A DNA stretch of 64,000 nucleotides from JAZKGA01 sp040386235 (GCA_040386235.1 JAZKGA010000001.1:558001-622000); one strand, 5' to 3'; shown: positions 44,489-54,587, numbered from the stretch's first letter. Translations and numbers: made by a program. Notes: generated by a model not told the origin, from the sequence alone.

Positions 44489-45615
44489 TTTGCACCCTCT
44501 ATCACATCGACGTAAGCGTTAACACTGTCCATAAAATCGTCGTTGGCGACAGAAACCTGAGCAGCTTGGCCCAGCCGGATACGCAGGTCGTCATCAGATA
44601 TCAACTGGATTAAAGCACTGCGCCAGGCCTGGACATCGCCATAAGGAATCAGTAGCCCATCAACACCGTGGGTGATGGCATCTGCATTTCCACCGATTTG
44701 TGAGGCGAGACGCGCCAGGCCTGCAGCCCCGGCTTCAAGTAAAGTGTGGGACAGACCTTCATAGCCTGAAGGTAAAGCCAGGGCATGTGCCTGGCATAAA
44801 CGATGATGTAAATCGCGCTGTTCCATCTTCCCCGCAAAGGTAACTTTTTCGACTATCCCTAATTGATGGCTCAATGTTGTGAGCATTGGCAATTCAGGGC
44901 CATTCCCAATGATTGTCAGATGGATATCTTGCAGGTCTTGCATGGCCAGCAAAAGGGTCTCAACACCCTTCCAGTTTGTCAGGCGGCCCACAAAAACGAT
45001 ATCTAATTTGTCCTTACGGGGTGCGGGCTGGCTGTGTGAGAATGTGGATAGAGGAGCACCGTTACGAATCACTTGGATCCGGTCTGCAGGCACGTCCCAG
45101 CTTGTAACGATTGTTTTTAGCCATGTGCCAGGCGTAATAATTGTATGTGCGCGTTGTATCCAGGCCGTGCGAGCGCGGGCCACGCCTTGCAAGCGTGCAG
45201 GTACAGGCTCGGATTGGAATGCATTGAAATCACTGGTCAAGATGCCCCAATTGCGGCCCTGCTCCCAAACGCTATCGCCTACGATTTTAAGGGCGTAAGC
45301 CCGGCGTAGAATTTTTGCGATCGGCGATACATAGGATTCAAGCCCGTTGACCAAAATATGGCGGTGCCGAAGAAGTTGCCAGAACAGGCACAGGCGTATC
45401 AGGATTTCATAGGTGTAACGGTTTGTAAGGTTTATACGACAGATTTTGAATGGTCGTTGATCATCATATCCTTTTGGGACAAGCCCCTCGCCACTGCATA
45501 CAACAGTTACAGTATGGCTGCGGGCGGAAAGCGCTAAAGCAAGCCGATCAATGAAAATGGCGGGGCCACCGATGATGGGTGGGAAAATATTCGTAATCAA
45601 CAGAACAGAAGCCAT
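44476..45615 (-). CDS. GT4 family glycosyltransferase
   Basis: 379 residues. N-terminal LLITNIFPPIIGGPAIFIDR is the acceptor-side loop; C-terminal DIVFVGRLTNWKGVETLLLA and LPSGYEGLSHTLLEAGAAGL form the donor site. First gene of the minus-strand glycosyltransferase run, divergent from the UDP-xylose synthase gene. The 175-base space between them holds a perfect inverted repeat and likely both promoters. Confidence 0.87.
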   Translation of the reverse strand: MASVLLITNIFPPIIGGPAIFIDRLALALSARSHTVTVVCSGEGLVPKGYDDQRPFKICRINLTNRYTYEILIRLCLFWQLLRHRHILVNGLESYVSPIAKILRRAYALKIVGDSVWEQGRNWGILTSDFNAFQSEPVPARLQGVARARTAWIQRAHTIITPGTWLKTIVTSWDVPADRIQVIRNGAPLSTFSHSQPAPRKDKLDIVFVGRLTNWKGVETLLLAMQDLQDIHLTIIGNGPELPMLTTLSHQLGIVEKVTFAGKMEQRDLHHRLCQAHALALPSGYEGLSHTLLEAGAAGLARLASQIGGNADAITHGVDGLLIPYGDVQAWRSALIQLISDDDLRIRLGQAAQVSVANDDFMDSVNAYVDVIEGAKCKK

Positions 45616-45694
45616 ATAAAATCCAGTTCAAATAAAGACACAGCAAGGCTTTTACGAAGGAAAAGCTATAGTATGTCTTACGCTTCATCAAGGG

Positions 45695-45716
45695 CAAAAT
45701 AACGCCTGTTATTTTG
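45695..45716. repeat. Perfect inverted repeat in the divergent glycan promoter region
   Basis: CAAAATAAC (45695-45703) and GTTATTTTG (45708-45716) are exact reverse complements around GCCT. It sits midway between the divergent GT4 and UDP-xylose synthase genes. It may be an operator or an RNA hairpin. A -35-like TTGTCA at 45737-45742 follows on the plus strand without a clear -10. Confidence 0.5.
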
Positions 45717-45790
45717 CGGCGTTTATAGAAAAAACCTTGTCAAGGATATCAGATCAGTGCTTTGTAAATGGACAACAAAGGTGATGGGAA

Positions 45791-46774
45791 ATGCGACACA
45801 GTTGGCAAGGTAAATCAATTTTGGTAACGGGTGGTGCCGGACTTGTTGGCAGTTTCTTATGTGAAAAACTGTTGTCGATGGGGCATACAGTATTGTGCCT
45901 AGATAATTTCTACACAGGTAACCGTGCCAATATTGAACATTTGTTCTCTCACCCTAATTTTGAATTAATTCGACATAATGTGATTGAGCCGTTCTCTGCT
46001 GAAATTGATGAGATATACAGCTGTGCGTGCCCGGCCGCACCAATTCATTATCAACGTGATCCAGTCTTTACAATTCAGACGTCAATCAACGGCACAATAA
46101 ACATGCTCGACCTGGCGCAACGCCGCAAAGCAAAGATATTACTGACGTCCACCAGCGAAGTGTACGGTGATCCAATTATTCATCCGCAGCCCGAAACATA
46201 TTGGGGGAATGTCAACCCGATCGGTATCCGGTCATGCTATGATGAGGGTAAGCGCTGTGCCGAAACGCTTATGTTTGATTACCATCGCCAATATAAGGCG
46301 CGTATTAAAGTAGCCCGTATTTTTAATACTTACGGTCCGCGTATGCATCCTGAGGATGGCCGCGTTATTTCAAATTTTATCATGCAGGCTTTACAAAACA
46401 AGCCAATCACTATTTACGGCACAGGTCAGCAGACACGCAGTTTTTGCTATGTTGAAGACTTGGTTAAGGGCTTAATTGGCTTGATGGAAGATACGGACGA
46501 AACATTTACTGGCCCGATGAATTTGGGTAATCCGGTTGAATTTACGATGGCAGAACTGGCTGAACGCGTCATCAAAATTACGGGCACATCTTCAAAAATC
46601 ACCTATTTACCTATAGCCGCTGATGATCCGAAACAAAGGCAACCGAACATCTCACTGGCGATGTCAGAAATTGGATGGCAGCCGACAGTGGAATTAGAGC
46701 AAGGATTAATAAAAACGATTTCCTATTTCGACAATTTGTTGAAAAAGAATTTACCTCAAATACGCTCTGCATGA
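45791..46774 (+). CDS. UDP-glucuronate decarboxylase (UDP-xylose synthase)
   Basis: Extended short-chain dehydrogenase of 327 residues that converts UDP-glucuronate to UDP-xylose. NAD loop VTGGAGLVGSFLCEKL, acid-sugar segment CPAAPIHYQRDPV, TSTSEVYGDP and the active-site Tyr150/Lys154 in SCYDEGKRCAE match UXS rather than other epimerases; Arg-rich NTYGPRMHPEDGRV follows. Its presence indicates xylose (or a xylose-derived sugar) in the surface glycan. A UDP-glucose dehydrogenase to feed it is not in the window. Confidence 0.92.
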   Translation: MRHSWQGKSILVTGGAGLVGSFLCEKLLSMGHTVLCLDNFYTGNRANIEHLFSHPNFELIRHNVIEPFSAEIDEIYSCACPAAPIHYQRDPVFTIQTSINGTINMLDLAQRRKAKILLTSTSEVYGDPIIHPQPETYWGNVNPIGIRSCYDEGKRCAETLMFDYHRQYKARIKVARIFNTYGPRMHPEDGRVISNFIMQALQNKPITIYGTGQQTRSFCYVEDLVKGLIGLMEDTDETFTGPMNLGNPVEFTMAELAERVIKITGTSSKITYLPIAADDPKQRQPNISLAMSEIGWQPTVELEQGLIKTISYFDNLLKKNLPQIRSA

Positions 46775-46786
46775 TGTGATACGTGG

Positions 46787-47899
46787 ATGGGCCCAACAAT
46801 ACAAAAACGTCTGAAGATCGTTCTTTGTGCGAATGATTTATCATCGTGTCTGCGGTTTCGTGGCAATGTGATACATCATTTCGTGCGGTTGGGTCACGAT
46901 GTGCATATTGTTGCACCATATGATGCCAAGGCCGATAGCGGACTGCCTGAGAGTGTCAAGGTGCATCCATGGGCCTTATCGCGATCAGGCGCTAATCCGA
47001 TCCGGGAACTGGGCAGCCTGTTGTCTTTATGGAAGACCTTGCGCCGGATGAAACCTGATCTTGTTTTTTCCTATACCATCAAGCCCAACTCTTACGCGCC
47101 GCCCATTTGCACTTTGCTGCACATTCCCGTTGTTGCGATCGTAACCGGCCTGGGATATGCGTTCAGCAATCGGGGGGCCTCTGCTTTTCTGGGACGCTGG
47201 ATGCTGCGTTCCGGCTTGCGTCAGGCCACCCAGGTGCTGGCGCTGAACCAGGACGATAAAGCGTTTTTAGGAGGGGCTGCAGACAGCCTTCCGGGCGAAG
47301 GTGTGGATACAACATATTACAGTCCGGGGCAGGGCCCTGCCCCGCACCCCGTTACCTTTACCCTGATCGCCCGCCTGTTACGCGACAAGGGTGTTTATGA
47401 ATTTATGGAAGCGGCCGCGATCGTCGCGGCCCGCAGCAGCGATGTCCATTTCATCCTGGTTGGCCCCCATGACACCGGCAATCCGGCAGCGGTTGATATG
47501 GCGCATATACGCGCAGCCGTCGATCTCGGCATCCTGTCTTATCGTGGTGCACAATCCGATATTCGGCCGGTGATAGAGGCCAGTCATTGCATTGTCTTGC
47601 CGTCCTATCATGAAGGTTTGCCGCGTGTGTTGTTGGAAGCCGCAGCAATGGAACGCCCTGTGATTGCCACCGATATTCCCGGATGCCGTGATATCATCGT
47701 GCCGGGTGAAACGGGCCTGTTGTGCGCCCCGCGTGATGTGGAATCTTTGGTCCAAGCGATACAGGCATTCCTGGATATGCCGCCGCAGGATCGCCATGAA
47801 ATGGGCCGGAAGGGCCGTGATCGGGTCGTGGCATCTTTTAGTGACGCGGCGGTTATCGCAAAATATGACCACATCATGCAGGCGCTGATATCCCCATGA
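46787..47899 (+). CDS. GT4 family glycosyltransferase
   Basis: 370 residues, resembling the group that adds N-acetylhexosamine or galactose to lipid-linked sugars. PDLVFSYTIKPNSYAPPICT and VTGLGYAFSNRG are typical of this subgroup; the donor site has LLRDKGVYEFMEAA and LPSYHEGLPRVLLEAAAMER. It starts 12 bases after the UDP-xylose synthase gene, and its stop overlaps galE by four bases. Confidence 0.87.
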   Translation: MGPTIQKRLKIVLCANDLSSCLRFRGNVIHHFVRLGHDVHIVAPYDAKADSGLPESVKVHPWALSRSGANPIRELGSLLSLWKTLRRMKPDLVFSYTIKPNSYAPPICTLLHIPVVAIVTGLGYAFSNRGASAFLGRWMLRSGLRQATQVLALNQDDKAFLGGAADSLPGEGVDTTYYSPGQGPAPHPVTFTLIARLLRDKGVYEFMEAAAIVAARSSDVHFILVGPHDTGNPAAVDMAHIRAAVDLGILSYRGAQSDIRPVIEASHCIVLPSYHEGLPRVLLEAAAMERPVIATDIPGCRDIIVPGETGLLCAPRDVESLVQAIQAFLDMPPQDRHEMGRKGRDRVVASFSDAAVIAKYDHIMQALISP

Positions 47900-48882
47900 C
47901 AATACTGGTAACAGGCGGGGCTGGATATATTGGATCGCACGTGGTTCTGGACCTGCTGGACGCGGGCTATGACGTGCATATTCTGGATACGCTGGAAACC
48001 GGCCACAGGCATTTGGTTGATCCCAGGGCCACGCTGCATATCGGATCAATCCACGATATGGACGTCGTAAGCGACATTATGCAGACCTGCAAAATTGAGA
48101 CGATCTTCCATTTTGCCGCCTATATTCAAGTCGCGGAATCGGTCGATGCGCCTGAGAAATACTATCATAACAACACGGCGGGCGTTTTATCTTTGCTGCG
48201 TGCCGCGGTACAGTATGGGCTGAAGAAGGTCATCTTTTCATCGACTGCGGCCGTCTATGGTGCGGCAGAAGGCGCAACGATCAGTGAAGCAACGCCCTTG
48301 GCCCCGATCAATCCCTATGGCGCCTCAAAGATGATGGCTGAACGGATTGTACAGGATATGGCGGCTGCGCATGGCTTTGACTTTATTATTCTGCGGTATT
48401 TCAACGTGGCCGGCGCAGACCGGACGCAAAGATCCGGCCAGATCACGGAAAAGGCCACGCATCTGATCAAGGCGGCGTGTGAAACAGCATTGGGCAAACG
48501 TCCGTCCCTTAGCGTTTTTGGGACAGATTATCCCACCCCGGACGGAACGGGTGTTCGCGATTATATCCATGTCAGTGACCTGGCTGCTGCCCATTTGGCG
48601 GTGTTGAAAACCGCGCCAAACCAGATTTTTAATTGCGGGTACGGAACCGGATTTTCCGTGAAGGACGTGTTACAGACGGTTGAAAAAGTATCGGAGACAA
48701 AACTTCAGACGATTTACGCGCCACGCCGCGTGGGTGACGCGCCTTGCGTCATTGCCGATGCAAGCCGTCTTAAGCGTTGCACTGATTGGACCCCGCGTTA
48801 TAATAACCTCGAAGATATTATCCGCGATGCCTTGTCGTGGGAAAGAAGCCCGTTAAATAAGCCGTATAGCCCGGAATCTTGA
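47896..48882 (+). CDS. galE: UDP-glucose 4-epimerase
   Basis: Interconverts UDP-glucose and UDP-galactose. The NAD loop VTGGAGYIGSHVVLDLLDAG, the stretch IFHFAAYIQVAESV, SSTAAVYG and active-site Tyr in NPYGASKMMAE are GalE features, with YFNVAGAD in the substrate region. The 328-residue length is normal. It closes the plus-strand glycan row. The stop overlaps the upstream extension of the NodT-like frame but not its likely start. Confidence 0.92.
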   Translation: MTILVTGGAGYIGSHVVLDLLDAGYDVHILDTLETGHRHLVDPRATLHIGSIHDMDVVSDIMQTCKIETIFHFAAYIQVAESVDAPEKYYHNNTAGVLSLLRAAVQYGLKKVIFSSTAAVYGAAEGATISEATPLAPINPYGASKMMAERIVQDMAAAHGFDFIILRYFNVAGADRTQRSGQITEKATHLIKAACETALGKRPSLSVFGTDYPTPDGTGVRDYIHVSDLAAAHLAVLKTAPNQIFNCGYGTGFSVKDVLQTVEKVSETKLQTIYAPRRVGDAPCVIADASRLKRCTDWTPRYNNLEDIIRDALSWERSPLNKPYSPES

Positions 48883-48941
48883 GTGGTCTGGCGCTGTCTG
48901 CCGCCCTATATTGTTATGAAATAATAATCGCAGGAGATGTT

Positions 48942-50297
48942 TTGGTCCGTTCCCTTCCCGTCATTCTTTTGATGTCTGCCGCCATATTCGCGACTGGCTG
49001 CGACATGCATCGCATGACGAAAGATCCCGCGCCGTCGCGTGTGGCGCAGCCACAGTACAGCATCCCCACGACAACGCCGTCTTTACCCCTTGCAAAAGCC
49101 TGGTACGAAAGCTTTCAGCACCCGGGCTTGAATGCGTTAGAACAAGCGGCGTTACAGGATAATCTAGATATCGCGCAGGCTGTTGCCCGACTGGCACAGG
49201 CGAACGCCCTGGCCCGCGCAGCCCGCGGCGCTTCTCGTCCGCAAGTTGACGGGGTGATTGAGGGCGGGCAAAGCTGGAATGACGGCAATTCCGATGGCGG
49301 CGGGGTGCAGGGCGGTATAGCCGCATCATGGGACCTTGATATCTTTAACCGCCTGTCTAACACAGCATCGGCGCGACAGTTGGAAGCAGCGGCAGCGGCA
49401 GCAGATATTGCAGCCATGCGCCTGGCGATCAGTGCCGAACTGGCGGAATCCTGGTTTAAGGCAGCGGCCCAGCAGGCGCAATTAGCGCTGTTGCAGCGGC
49501 AAAGCGACACGGGTACGCGCAGCCTTGAACTGATCGACATGCGGTTCCAGGCGGGGCTGGGAACGCGTGTGGATGTGCTGCAACAACAAAGCCAGCTGGC
49601 CGGAACCCAAAGCCTGATCCCACCGACCGAGGCCAATTTGCGCGTGGCCGAAAACCGTTTGGATGTTCTGACGGGTGCTGCGCCTGATGCTGTTAATCGT
49701 GTGCCAGGTGATACGGCATTACCTGATCTTGCGGCTTTGCCACCTTTGGGCGTGCCGTCGGATTTATTACAGGCGCGCCCTGATCTGCTGGCCCTGCAAA
49801 ACCGTCTGGTCGCAAGTGATGCCCAGATCGGCGCGGCGATTGCCGACCGCCTGCCGCGCGTGACTTTAAGTGGCGCGTTACTGGCAGGGGGTGGATCAAT
49901 GGCCGATCAGGCCAGCATTCTGGGCGGATTAGTCCAGCCATTGCTGGACTGGGGGCAGCGAAAGGCCGAGGTGACACGGAACAAGGCCCTGTATCAGGAG
50001 CGCCTGGCGGCCTATACGCAAGCCTATCTGCGGGCGGTTGAGCAGGTTGAAAACGCGCTGTACCAAGAAAACCGCCAGCGGGCCTATGTCCAGCGTCTGG
50101 CGGTGCAACGCGCAACATTGGCCGAGACATTGGCGGCGGCAGAAGCGGTTTACAAAGCGGGTGACAGCGATTACCTGGCTGTTTTAACGGCGATGGACGG
50201 CCTGCATGATGTTGAACGGACCTTGATTAACCAGCGTTTAAACCTGGTCCTGGCGCGGATTGCCGTTTATCGTGCGTTAGGTGGGCCATTAGGATGA
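48942..50297 (+). CDS. NodT-family RND efflux outer-membrane lipoprotein
   Basis: TolC-like outer-membrane channel subunit. From TTG 48942 the protein starts VRSLPVILLMSAAIFATGC, a lipoprotein signal with lipobox ATGC. AGGAG at 48932-48936 supports this start; an in-frame TTG at 48879 overlaps galE and buries the signal. The mature part has NodT repeats with LQDNLDIAQAVARLAQANAL, GTRVDVLQQQSQLAGTQ and SDLLQARPDLLALQNRLVAS. Length 451 residues. First gene of a three-gene efflux operon. Confidence 0.9.
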   Translation: MVRSLPVILLMSAAIFATGCDMHRMTKDPAPSRVAQPQYSIPTTTPSLPLAKAWYESFQHPGLNALEQAALQDNLDIAQAVARLAQANALARAARGASRPQVDGVIEGGQSWNDGNSDGGGVQGGIAASWDLDIFNRLSNTASARQLEAAAAAADIAAMRLAISAELAESWFKAAAQQAQLALLQRQSDTGTRSLELIDMRFQAGLGTRVDVLQQQSQLAGTQSLIPPTEANLRVAENRLDVLTGAAPDAVNRVPGDTALPDLAALPPLGVPSDLLQARPDLLALQNRLVASDAQIGAAIADRLPRVTLSGALLAGGGSMADQASILGGLVQPLLDWGQRKAEVTRNKALYQERLAAYTQAYLRAVEQVENALYQENRQRAYVQRLAVQRATLAETLAAAEAVYKAGDSDYLAVLTAMDGLHDVERTLINQRLNLVLARIAVYRALGGPLG

Positions 50298-51418
50298 CAT
50301 ATATGAAACCGATTATTTTAACCTGCATCGCGATTTGTGTCGCGACCGCTGCCTTGGCCCAGCCGAAGGGTCCGCAATCAAAGGCCCCAGTGACGCCCAG
50401 CGTGATTGTCGCGCCGGTGCGAATGGGGGATTTCTCAGATAAAATTGAAGCCTTGGGCACTTTGCGGGCCAACGAAACCGTGACCCTGACCGCGACGATT
50501 ACCGAAGCGGTCACTGCTGTGCGGTTTGATGATGGCCAGCGCGTTAAAAAAGGCGATGTGCTGGTGGAATTAAGTGCGCGTGAAGAAACCGCGGATATGG
50601 ATGCGGAAAAGGCGACAGTGCGGGAGGCCCAGGGCCAGGTCGCGCGTCTCGGCCCTCTGGTCAAAGCAGGGGCGTCGTCGCAATCCATGCTGGATCAATG
50701 GCAACGGGAATTGGATACGGCACGGGCGCGGATGCGGGCGATTGAATCGCGCATGGGCGACCGGACCATCCGGGCGCCGTTTGACGGGTTGGTTGGCTTG
50801 CGGACGATCAGTGTCGGCACGGTCCTGCAACCCGGCACGCGGATTACGACTGTTGATGATGACAGCGTTATGAAACTCGATTTCGCGATTCCATCCGTAT
50901 ATCTGTCGGACATCGCGGCGGCCGTCCCGATTATAGCCACGACGGACAGTTTCAAGGGACGGATTTTCGATGGCAAAATCACCAGTATTGACAGCCAGAT
51001 TGATCCGATCACACGCGCCTTTATGGTGCGGGCTGTTATTCCGAATGATGATAAAGTTCTGAAGCCCGGTTTGTTAATGCGGATTGATATCCTGACCAAT
51101 CAACGACAGGCGGTTATTATTCCAGAAGGGGCCATTGTGTCGCAGGGTCGGGATGATTTCGTTTATGTTGTGACAACACAGGACGGCAAAACAACAGCTG
51201 CCAAACGACAGGTCGTCATTGGGTCCCGCCGGGTGGGAGAGGTGGAGATCGTCAAGAATTTGACGGTCCAGGACCGTGTCGTCACCCATGGCGCGATGAA
51301 TATTGACGATGGCGCGACGGTGACTGTCAAAGCCACGGATGATGGATCGAAACCGATTGCCGAATTGCTGCGTCCTGTTGCAACAAAACCGGCATCGTCA
51401 GACAAGGCGCCGCGCTGA
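50294..51418 (+). CDS. RND efflux periplasmic adaptor (membrane fusion protein)
   Basis: 374 residues with a signal peptide ending ATAALAQ. The barrel-sandwich/lipoyl halves are around LGTLRANETVTLTATITEAV and RTIRAPFDGLVGLRTISVG, flanking a short coiled-coil hairpin. The beta-barrel region SIDSQIDPITRAFMVRAVIP is typical of the HlyD/AcrA class. ATG 50294 or 50303 can start it. It overlaps the NodT gene by four bases and the permease by one. Confidence 0.93.
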   Translation: MTYMKPIILTCIAICVATAALAQPKGPQSKAPVTPSVIVAPVRMGDFSDKIEALGTLRANETVTLTATITEAVTAVRFDDGQRVKKGDVLVELSAREETADMDAEKATVREAQGQVARLGPLVKAGASSQSMLDQWQRELDTARARMRAIESRMGDRTIRAPFDGLVGLRTISVGTVLQPGTRITTVDDDSVMKLDFAIPSVYLSDIAAAVPIIATTDSFKGRIFDGKITSIDSQIDPITRAFMVRAVIPNDDKVLKPGLLMRIDILTNQRQAVIIPEGAIVSQGRDDFVYVVTTQDGKTTAAKRQVVIGSRRVGEVEIVKNLTVQDRVVTHGAMNIDDGATVTVKATDDGSKPIAELLRPVATKPASSDKAPR

Positions 51419-54400
51419 TGCTGCTGTCCGACATTTCCATCAAGCGGCCCGTATTTGCCAGCGTTATATCATTGTTGCTGGTGGCGTTTGGGATTGTGTC
51501 GTTTACGCGCCTGTCCTTACGCGAATATCCAGCGATTGATCCGCCGGTTGTATCAATCACCGTGAACTATCCCGGTGCTGCCGCCAGCATTGTTGAAACC
51601 CGTATTACCCAGGTGATTGAAAACCGCATTTCGGGCATTGAGGGCATTGAATTTATTGAATCGTCCAGTTCAGATGGCCAGGCCCGCGTTACGCTGGAAT
51701 TTTCGATTGATCGCGATATCGACGACGCGACCAATGACGTGCGCGATCGCGTATCCGGCATTGCGGATGATCTGCCGGATGAGGCTGACCCGCCGGACGT
51801 CCAGAAAACCAATGCGGATGACGAGGTGATTGCGTGGTACAGCCTGGTCAGCGAAAAACATAGCGTGCCGGAATTAACCGATTATGCGGAACGGTATCTG
51901 GTTGAACGGTTTTCGGTATTGGACGGCGTTGCCAACGTGCGTGTGGGCGGGGCGCAGACCTATGCCATGCGGGTGTGGATTGACCGAAAGGCGCTGGCGG
52001 CACGAAACCTGACGGCTGCGGATATTGAAGACGCGTTGCGCAGTGCGAATGTCGAATTGCCCGCGGGCGATATCGAATCGGAAACACGGCAGTTTACCGT
52101 CCGTATTCGCCGCCATTTTGAAACGGCGAAAGATTTCCATCAGTTGGTCGTGGCAAAAGGTACGGATGGGTATCTGGTCCGTTTGGGGGATGTGGCGCGG
52201 GTTGAAAAAGGTGCGGTCGAAGATCGGGTTCTGTTCCGCGGCAATGGGCTGCCACGCGTCGGTATTGGCGTGTCGAAACAATCGACGGCCAACACAATTT
52301 CGGTGGTGAAGGAAGCCAGCATCATGGCGGATCGCGTGAATGCCGATTTGCCGAATGGCATGCGCCTGGAAAAAAGTTATGACACCGCGACCTTTATCGC
52401 GGCGGCGATCAAGGAAGTGTATATCACGCTTGGGATCGCCATTATCCTGGTCGTCCTGATGATTTATCTGTTTCTGGGCAGCTGGCGGGCCACGATCATT
52501 CCGGCAGTGACGGTGCCGATATCGCTGATCGCAACGTTTACGGTGATATACGCGTTCGGTTTCTCAATCAATTTGCTGACCCTGCTGGCCCTTGTGCTTG
52601 CGATCGGGATCGTTGTCGATGATGCGATTATCGTGTTGGAGAATATCGCCAGGCGCGTGTCTGAGAACGCCGAGAAACCTTTGGTCGCCGCCTATCTGGG
52701 CGCGCGTCAGGTTGCGTTTGCCGTTGTGGCCACCACAATTGTGTTGATATCCGTCTTTGTGCCGATCACTTTTTTGGAAGGGGATCTGGGCCGCCTGTTC
52801 ACTGAATTCGCCCTGACGATGGCGGCGGCCATTGGGTTTTCAGGATTAACCTCACTGACCCTTTCGGCGATGATGGCCTCGAAACTGTTACGCAATGAAA
52901 CACAGAAAACCGGTGGACTGGCGCCAAAGATCGACCGCACTTTCCGCCGTTTACGCCGCGGTTACACGCGCCGCCTGGGCCGCGTTATCCGTCGTCCCAC
53001 GCTGGCCATTGCTGCCTTTGTCCTGCTGATGATTGCCACAATTGTCGTGTTTCGGTTGATACCCCAGGAATACACGCCTGTCGAAGATCGGGGCGCCTTT
53101 AACATCATGGTTAACGGGCCCGAAGGCGCGACGTTTGCATATATGAAAGATTATATGGACGAGATTGAACGCCGCCTGATGCCATATACCAAGACGGGCG
53201 AGATGCAGACGATGCTGGTGCGCGCCCCGCGCAGCTTCGGGAATACGTCGTCGTTTAACAGCGGAATGGTGATTGTCCTGCTTGATGACTGGGCCAACCG
53301 TCGCCCGGCCACTGAGATTATGAGTGAGATCCGGGCCAAGTTGTCCGACCTGCCGGGCGTGCGTCTGTCGCTGGTCATGCGTCAAGGCTTTACCAGCAGT
53401 TCAAGCCGTCCGGTGCAATTCGTGATTGGCGGCGGCACATATGATCAATTGGCCGAATGGCGCGATATCGTCCTGCAAAAGATCAAGGAAGATAACCCGG
53501 GCCTGGTCAGCGTTGATTGGAATTACAAAGAAACAAAACCGCAATTCGAGGTGGTCGTCGATTATGACCGCGCGGCCGAATTAGGCGTGAATGTCGATAC
53601 GATTGGGCGGACACTTGAAACCCTGCTGGGGTCACGGCGCACCACGACATATATTGAGAATGGCGAGGAATACGATGTGATTCTGGAGGCATCGCGGGAT
53701 GACCAGCGCACCCTGACCGGCCTGAACAATATCTATGTTCGGTCGGATCAGTCCGGCGCCCTGATCCCGCTGTCCAGTGTGGTGCAGGTCAGTGAGCTGG
53801 CAGACGCGGCCACCTTAAACCGGTTTAACCGCGTGCGGGCGATTACAATCGAAGCCGACCTGGTCGCGGGCTATACAATCGGTGAAGCGTTGCAATATCT
53901 GGAAGGCGTCGTGCAGGACAATCTACCGGACTCGGTGATCGTTGATTACAAAGGCCAGTCCCAGGATTTCAAATATTCGCAAGGCGGCATGAATTTTGTA
54001 TTCGTGATGGGATTGCTGGTGATCTTTCTGGTGCTGGCGGCCCAGTTTGAAAGCTATGTCCATCCATTTGTCATTATCCTGACGGTGCCGTTGGCGATGG
54101 CGGGCGGGTTGATCGGCTTGTATATTTATGGGGGGACGCTGAATATCTATTCTCAGATCGGCCTGTTGACTCTGGTTGGGTTGGCGGCCAAGAACGGCAT
54201 CTTGATTGTTGAATTCGCGAACCAGATTCGCGATGGCGGTGGCTCGTTCAATCGCGCCTTGATGAAATCTGCACAACTGCGCCTGCGTCCGATTTTAATG
54301 ACAAGCCTGACAGCCGCAGCCGGTGCAATACCGTTGTTTATGTCGTCTGGTGCTGGCTCGGAAACCCGTGCCATGATTGGTGTCGTGGTTTTCGGTGGCG

Positions 54401-54513
54401 TGTTATCGGCGATGGTGTTTACGATTTTTATCGTGCCGCTGGCCTACAGCTTGCTGTGCCGTCGCACGGGATCACCGCATGATATCGAACGGCAGTTAGA
54501 AGATATGGCGTAG
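51418..54513 (+). CDS. RND multidrug efflux permease (HAE1-type)
   Basis: Proton-driven inner-membrane pump of 1031 residues with twelve membrane helices and two periplasmic loops. The proton-relay pair Asp401-Asp402 lies in GIVVDDAIIVLENIARR, the N-terminal SIKRPVFASVISLLLVAFG is classic, and GLAAKNGILIVEFAN is present in the second half. The substrate cannot be read. It completes a NodT-MFP-RND operon; no TetR repressor adjoins it. Confidence 0.95.
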   Translation: MLLSDISIKRPVFASVISLLLVAFGIVSFTRLSLREYPAIDPPVVSITVNYPGAAASIVETRITQVIENRISGIEGIEFIESSSSDGQARVTLEFSIDRDIDDATNDVRDRVSGIADDLPDEADPPDVQKTNADDEVIAWYSLVSEKHSVPELTDYAERYLVERFSVLDGVANVRVGGAQTYAMRVWIDRKALAARNLTAADIEDALRSANVELPAGDIESETRQFTVRIRRHFETAKDFHQLVVAKGTDGYLVRLGDVARVEKGAVEDRVLFRGNGLPRVGIGVSKQSTANTISVVKEASIMADRVNADLPNGMRLEKSYDTATFIAAAIKEVYITLGIAIILVVLMIYLFLGSWRATIIPAVTVPISLIATFTVIYAFGFSINLLTLLALVLAIGIVVDDAIIVLENIARRVSENAEKPLVAAYLGARQVAFAVVATTIVLISVFVPITFLEGDLGRLFTEFALTMAAAIGFSGLTSLTLSAMMASKLLRNETQKTGGLAPKIDRTFRRLRRGYTRRLGRVIRRPTLAIAAFVLLMIATIVVFRLIPQEYTPVEDRGAFNIMVNGPEGATFAYMKDYMDEIERRLMPYTKTGEMQTMLVRAPRSFGNTSSFNSGMVIVLLDDWANRRPATEIMSEIRAKLSDLPGVRLSLVMRQGFTSSSSRPVQFVIGGGTYDQLAEWRDIVLQKIKEDNPGLVSVDWNYKETKPQFEVVVDYDRAAELGVNVDTIGRTLETLLGSRRTTTYIENGEEYDVILEASRDDQRTLTGLNNIYVRSDQSGALIPLSSVVQVSELADAATLNRFNRVRAITIEADLVAGYTIGEALQYLEGVVQDNLPDSVIVDYKGQSQDFKYSQGGMNFVFVMGLLVIFLVLAAQFESYVHPFVIILTVPLAMAGGLIGLYIYGGTLNIYSQIGLLTLVGLAAKNGILIVEFANQIRDGGGSFNRALMKSAQLRLRPILMTSLTAAAGAIPLFMSSGAGSETRAMIGVVVFGGVLSAMVFTIFIVPLAYSLLCRRTGSPHDIERQLEDMA

Positions 54514-54524
54514 GCCCACAAAAA

Positions 54525-54555
54525 TATCGCCGGGATGGTCCATATCCCGGCGATA
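54525..54555 (-). terminator. Terminator between the RND operon and the small envelope gene row
   Basis: TATCGCCGGGAT (54525-54536) pairs perfectly with ATCCCGGCGATA (54544-54555). Read on the minus strand the hairpin is followed by a T-run (A residues at 54520-54524), so it terminates the minus-strand row. It may also stop the RND transcript. Confidence 0.75.
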
Positions 54556-54587
54556 ATCTGTTCTTGCATGGTGCTATAAAAGAATAA

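Noticed and set aside
42213..45615. Three adjacent GT4 genes as a recent tandem duplication
   Set aside because: The three proteins differ across their N-terminal and donor-site segments; they look like distinct family members, not copies.
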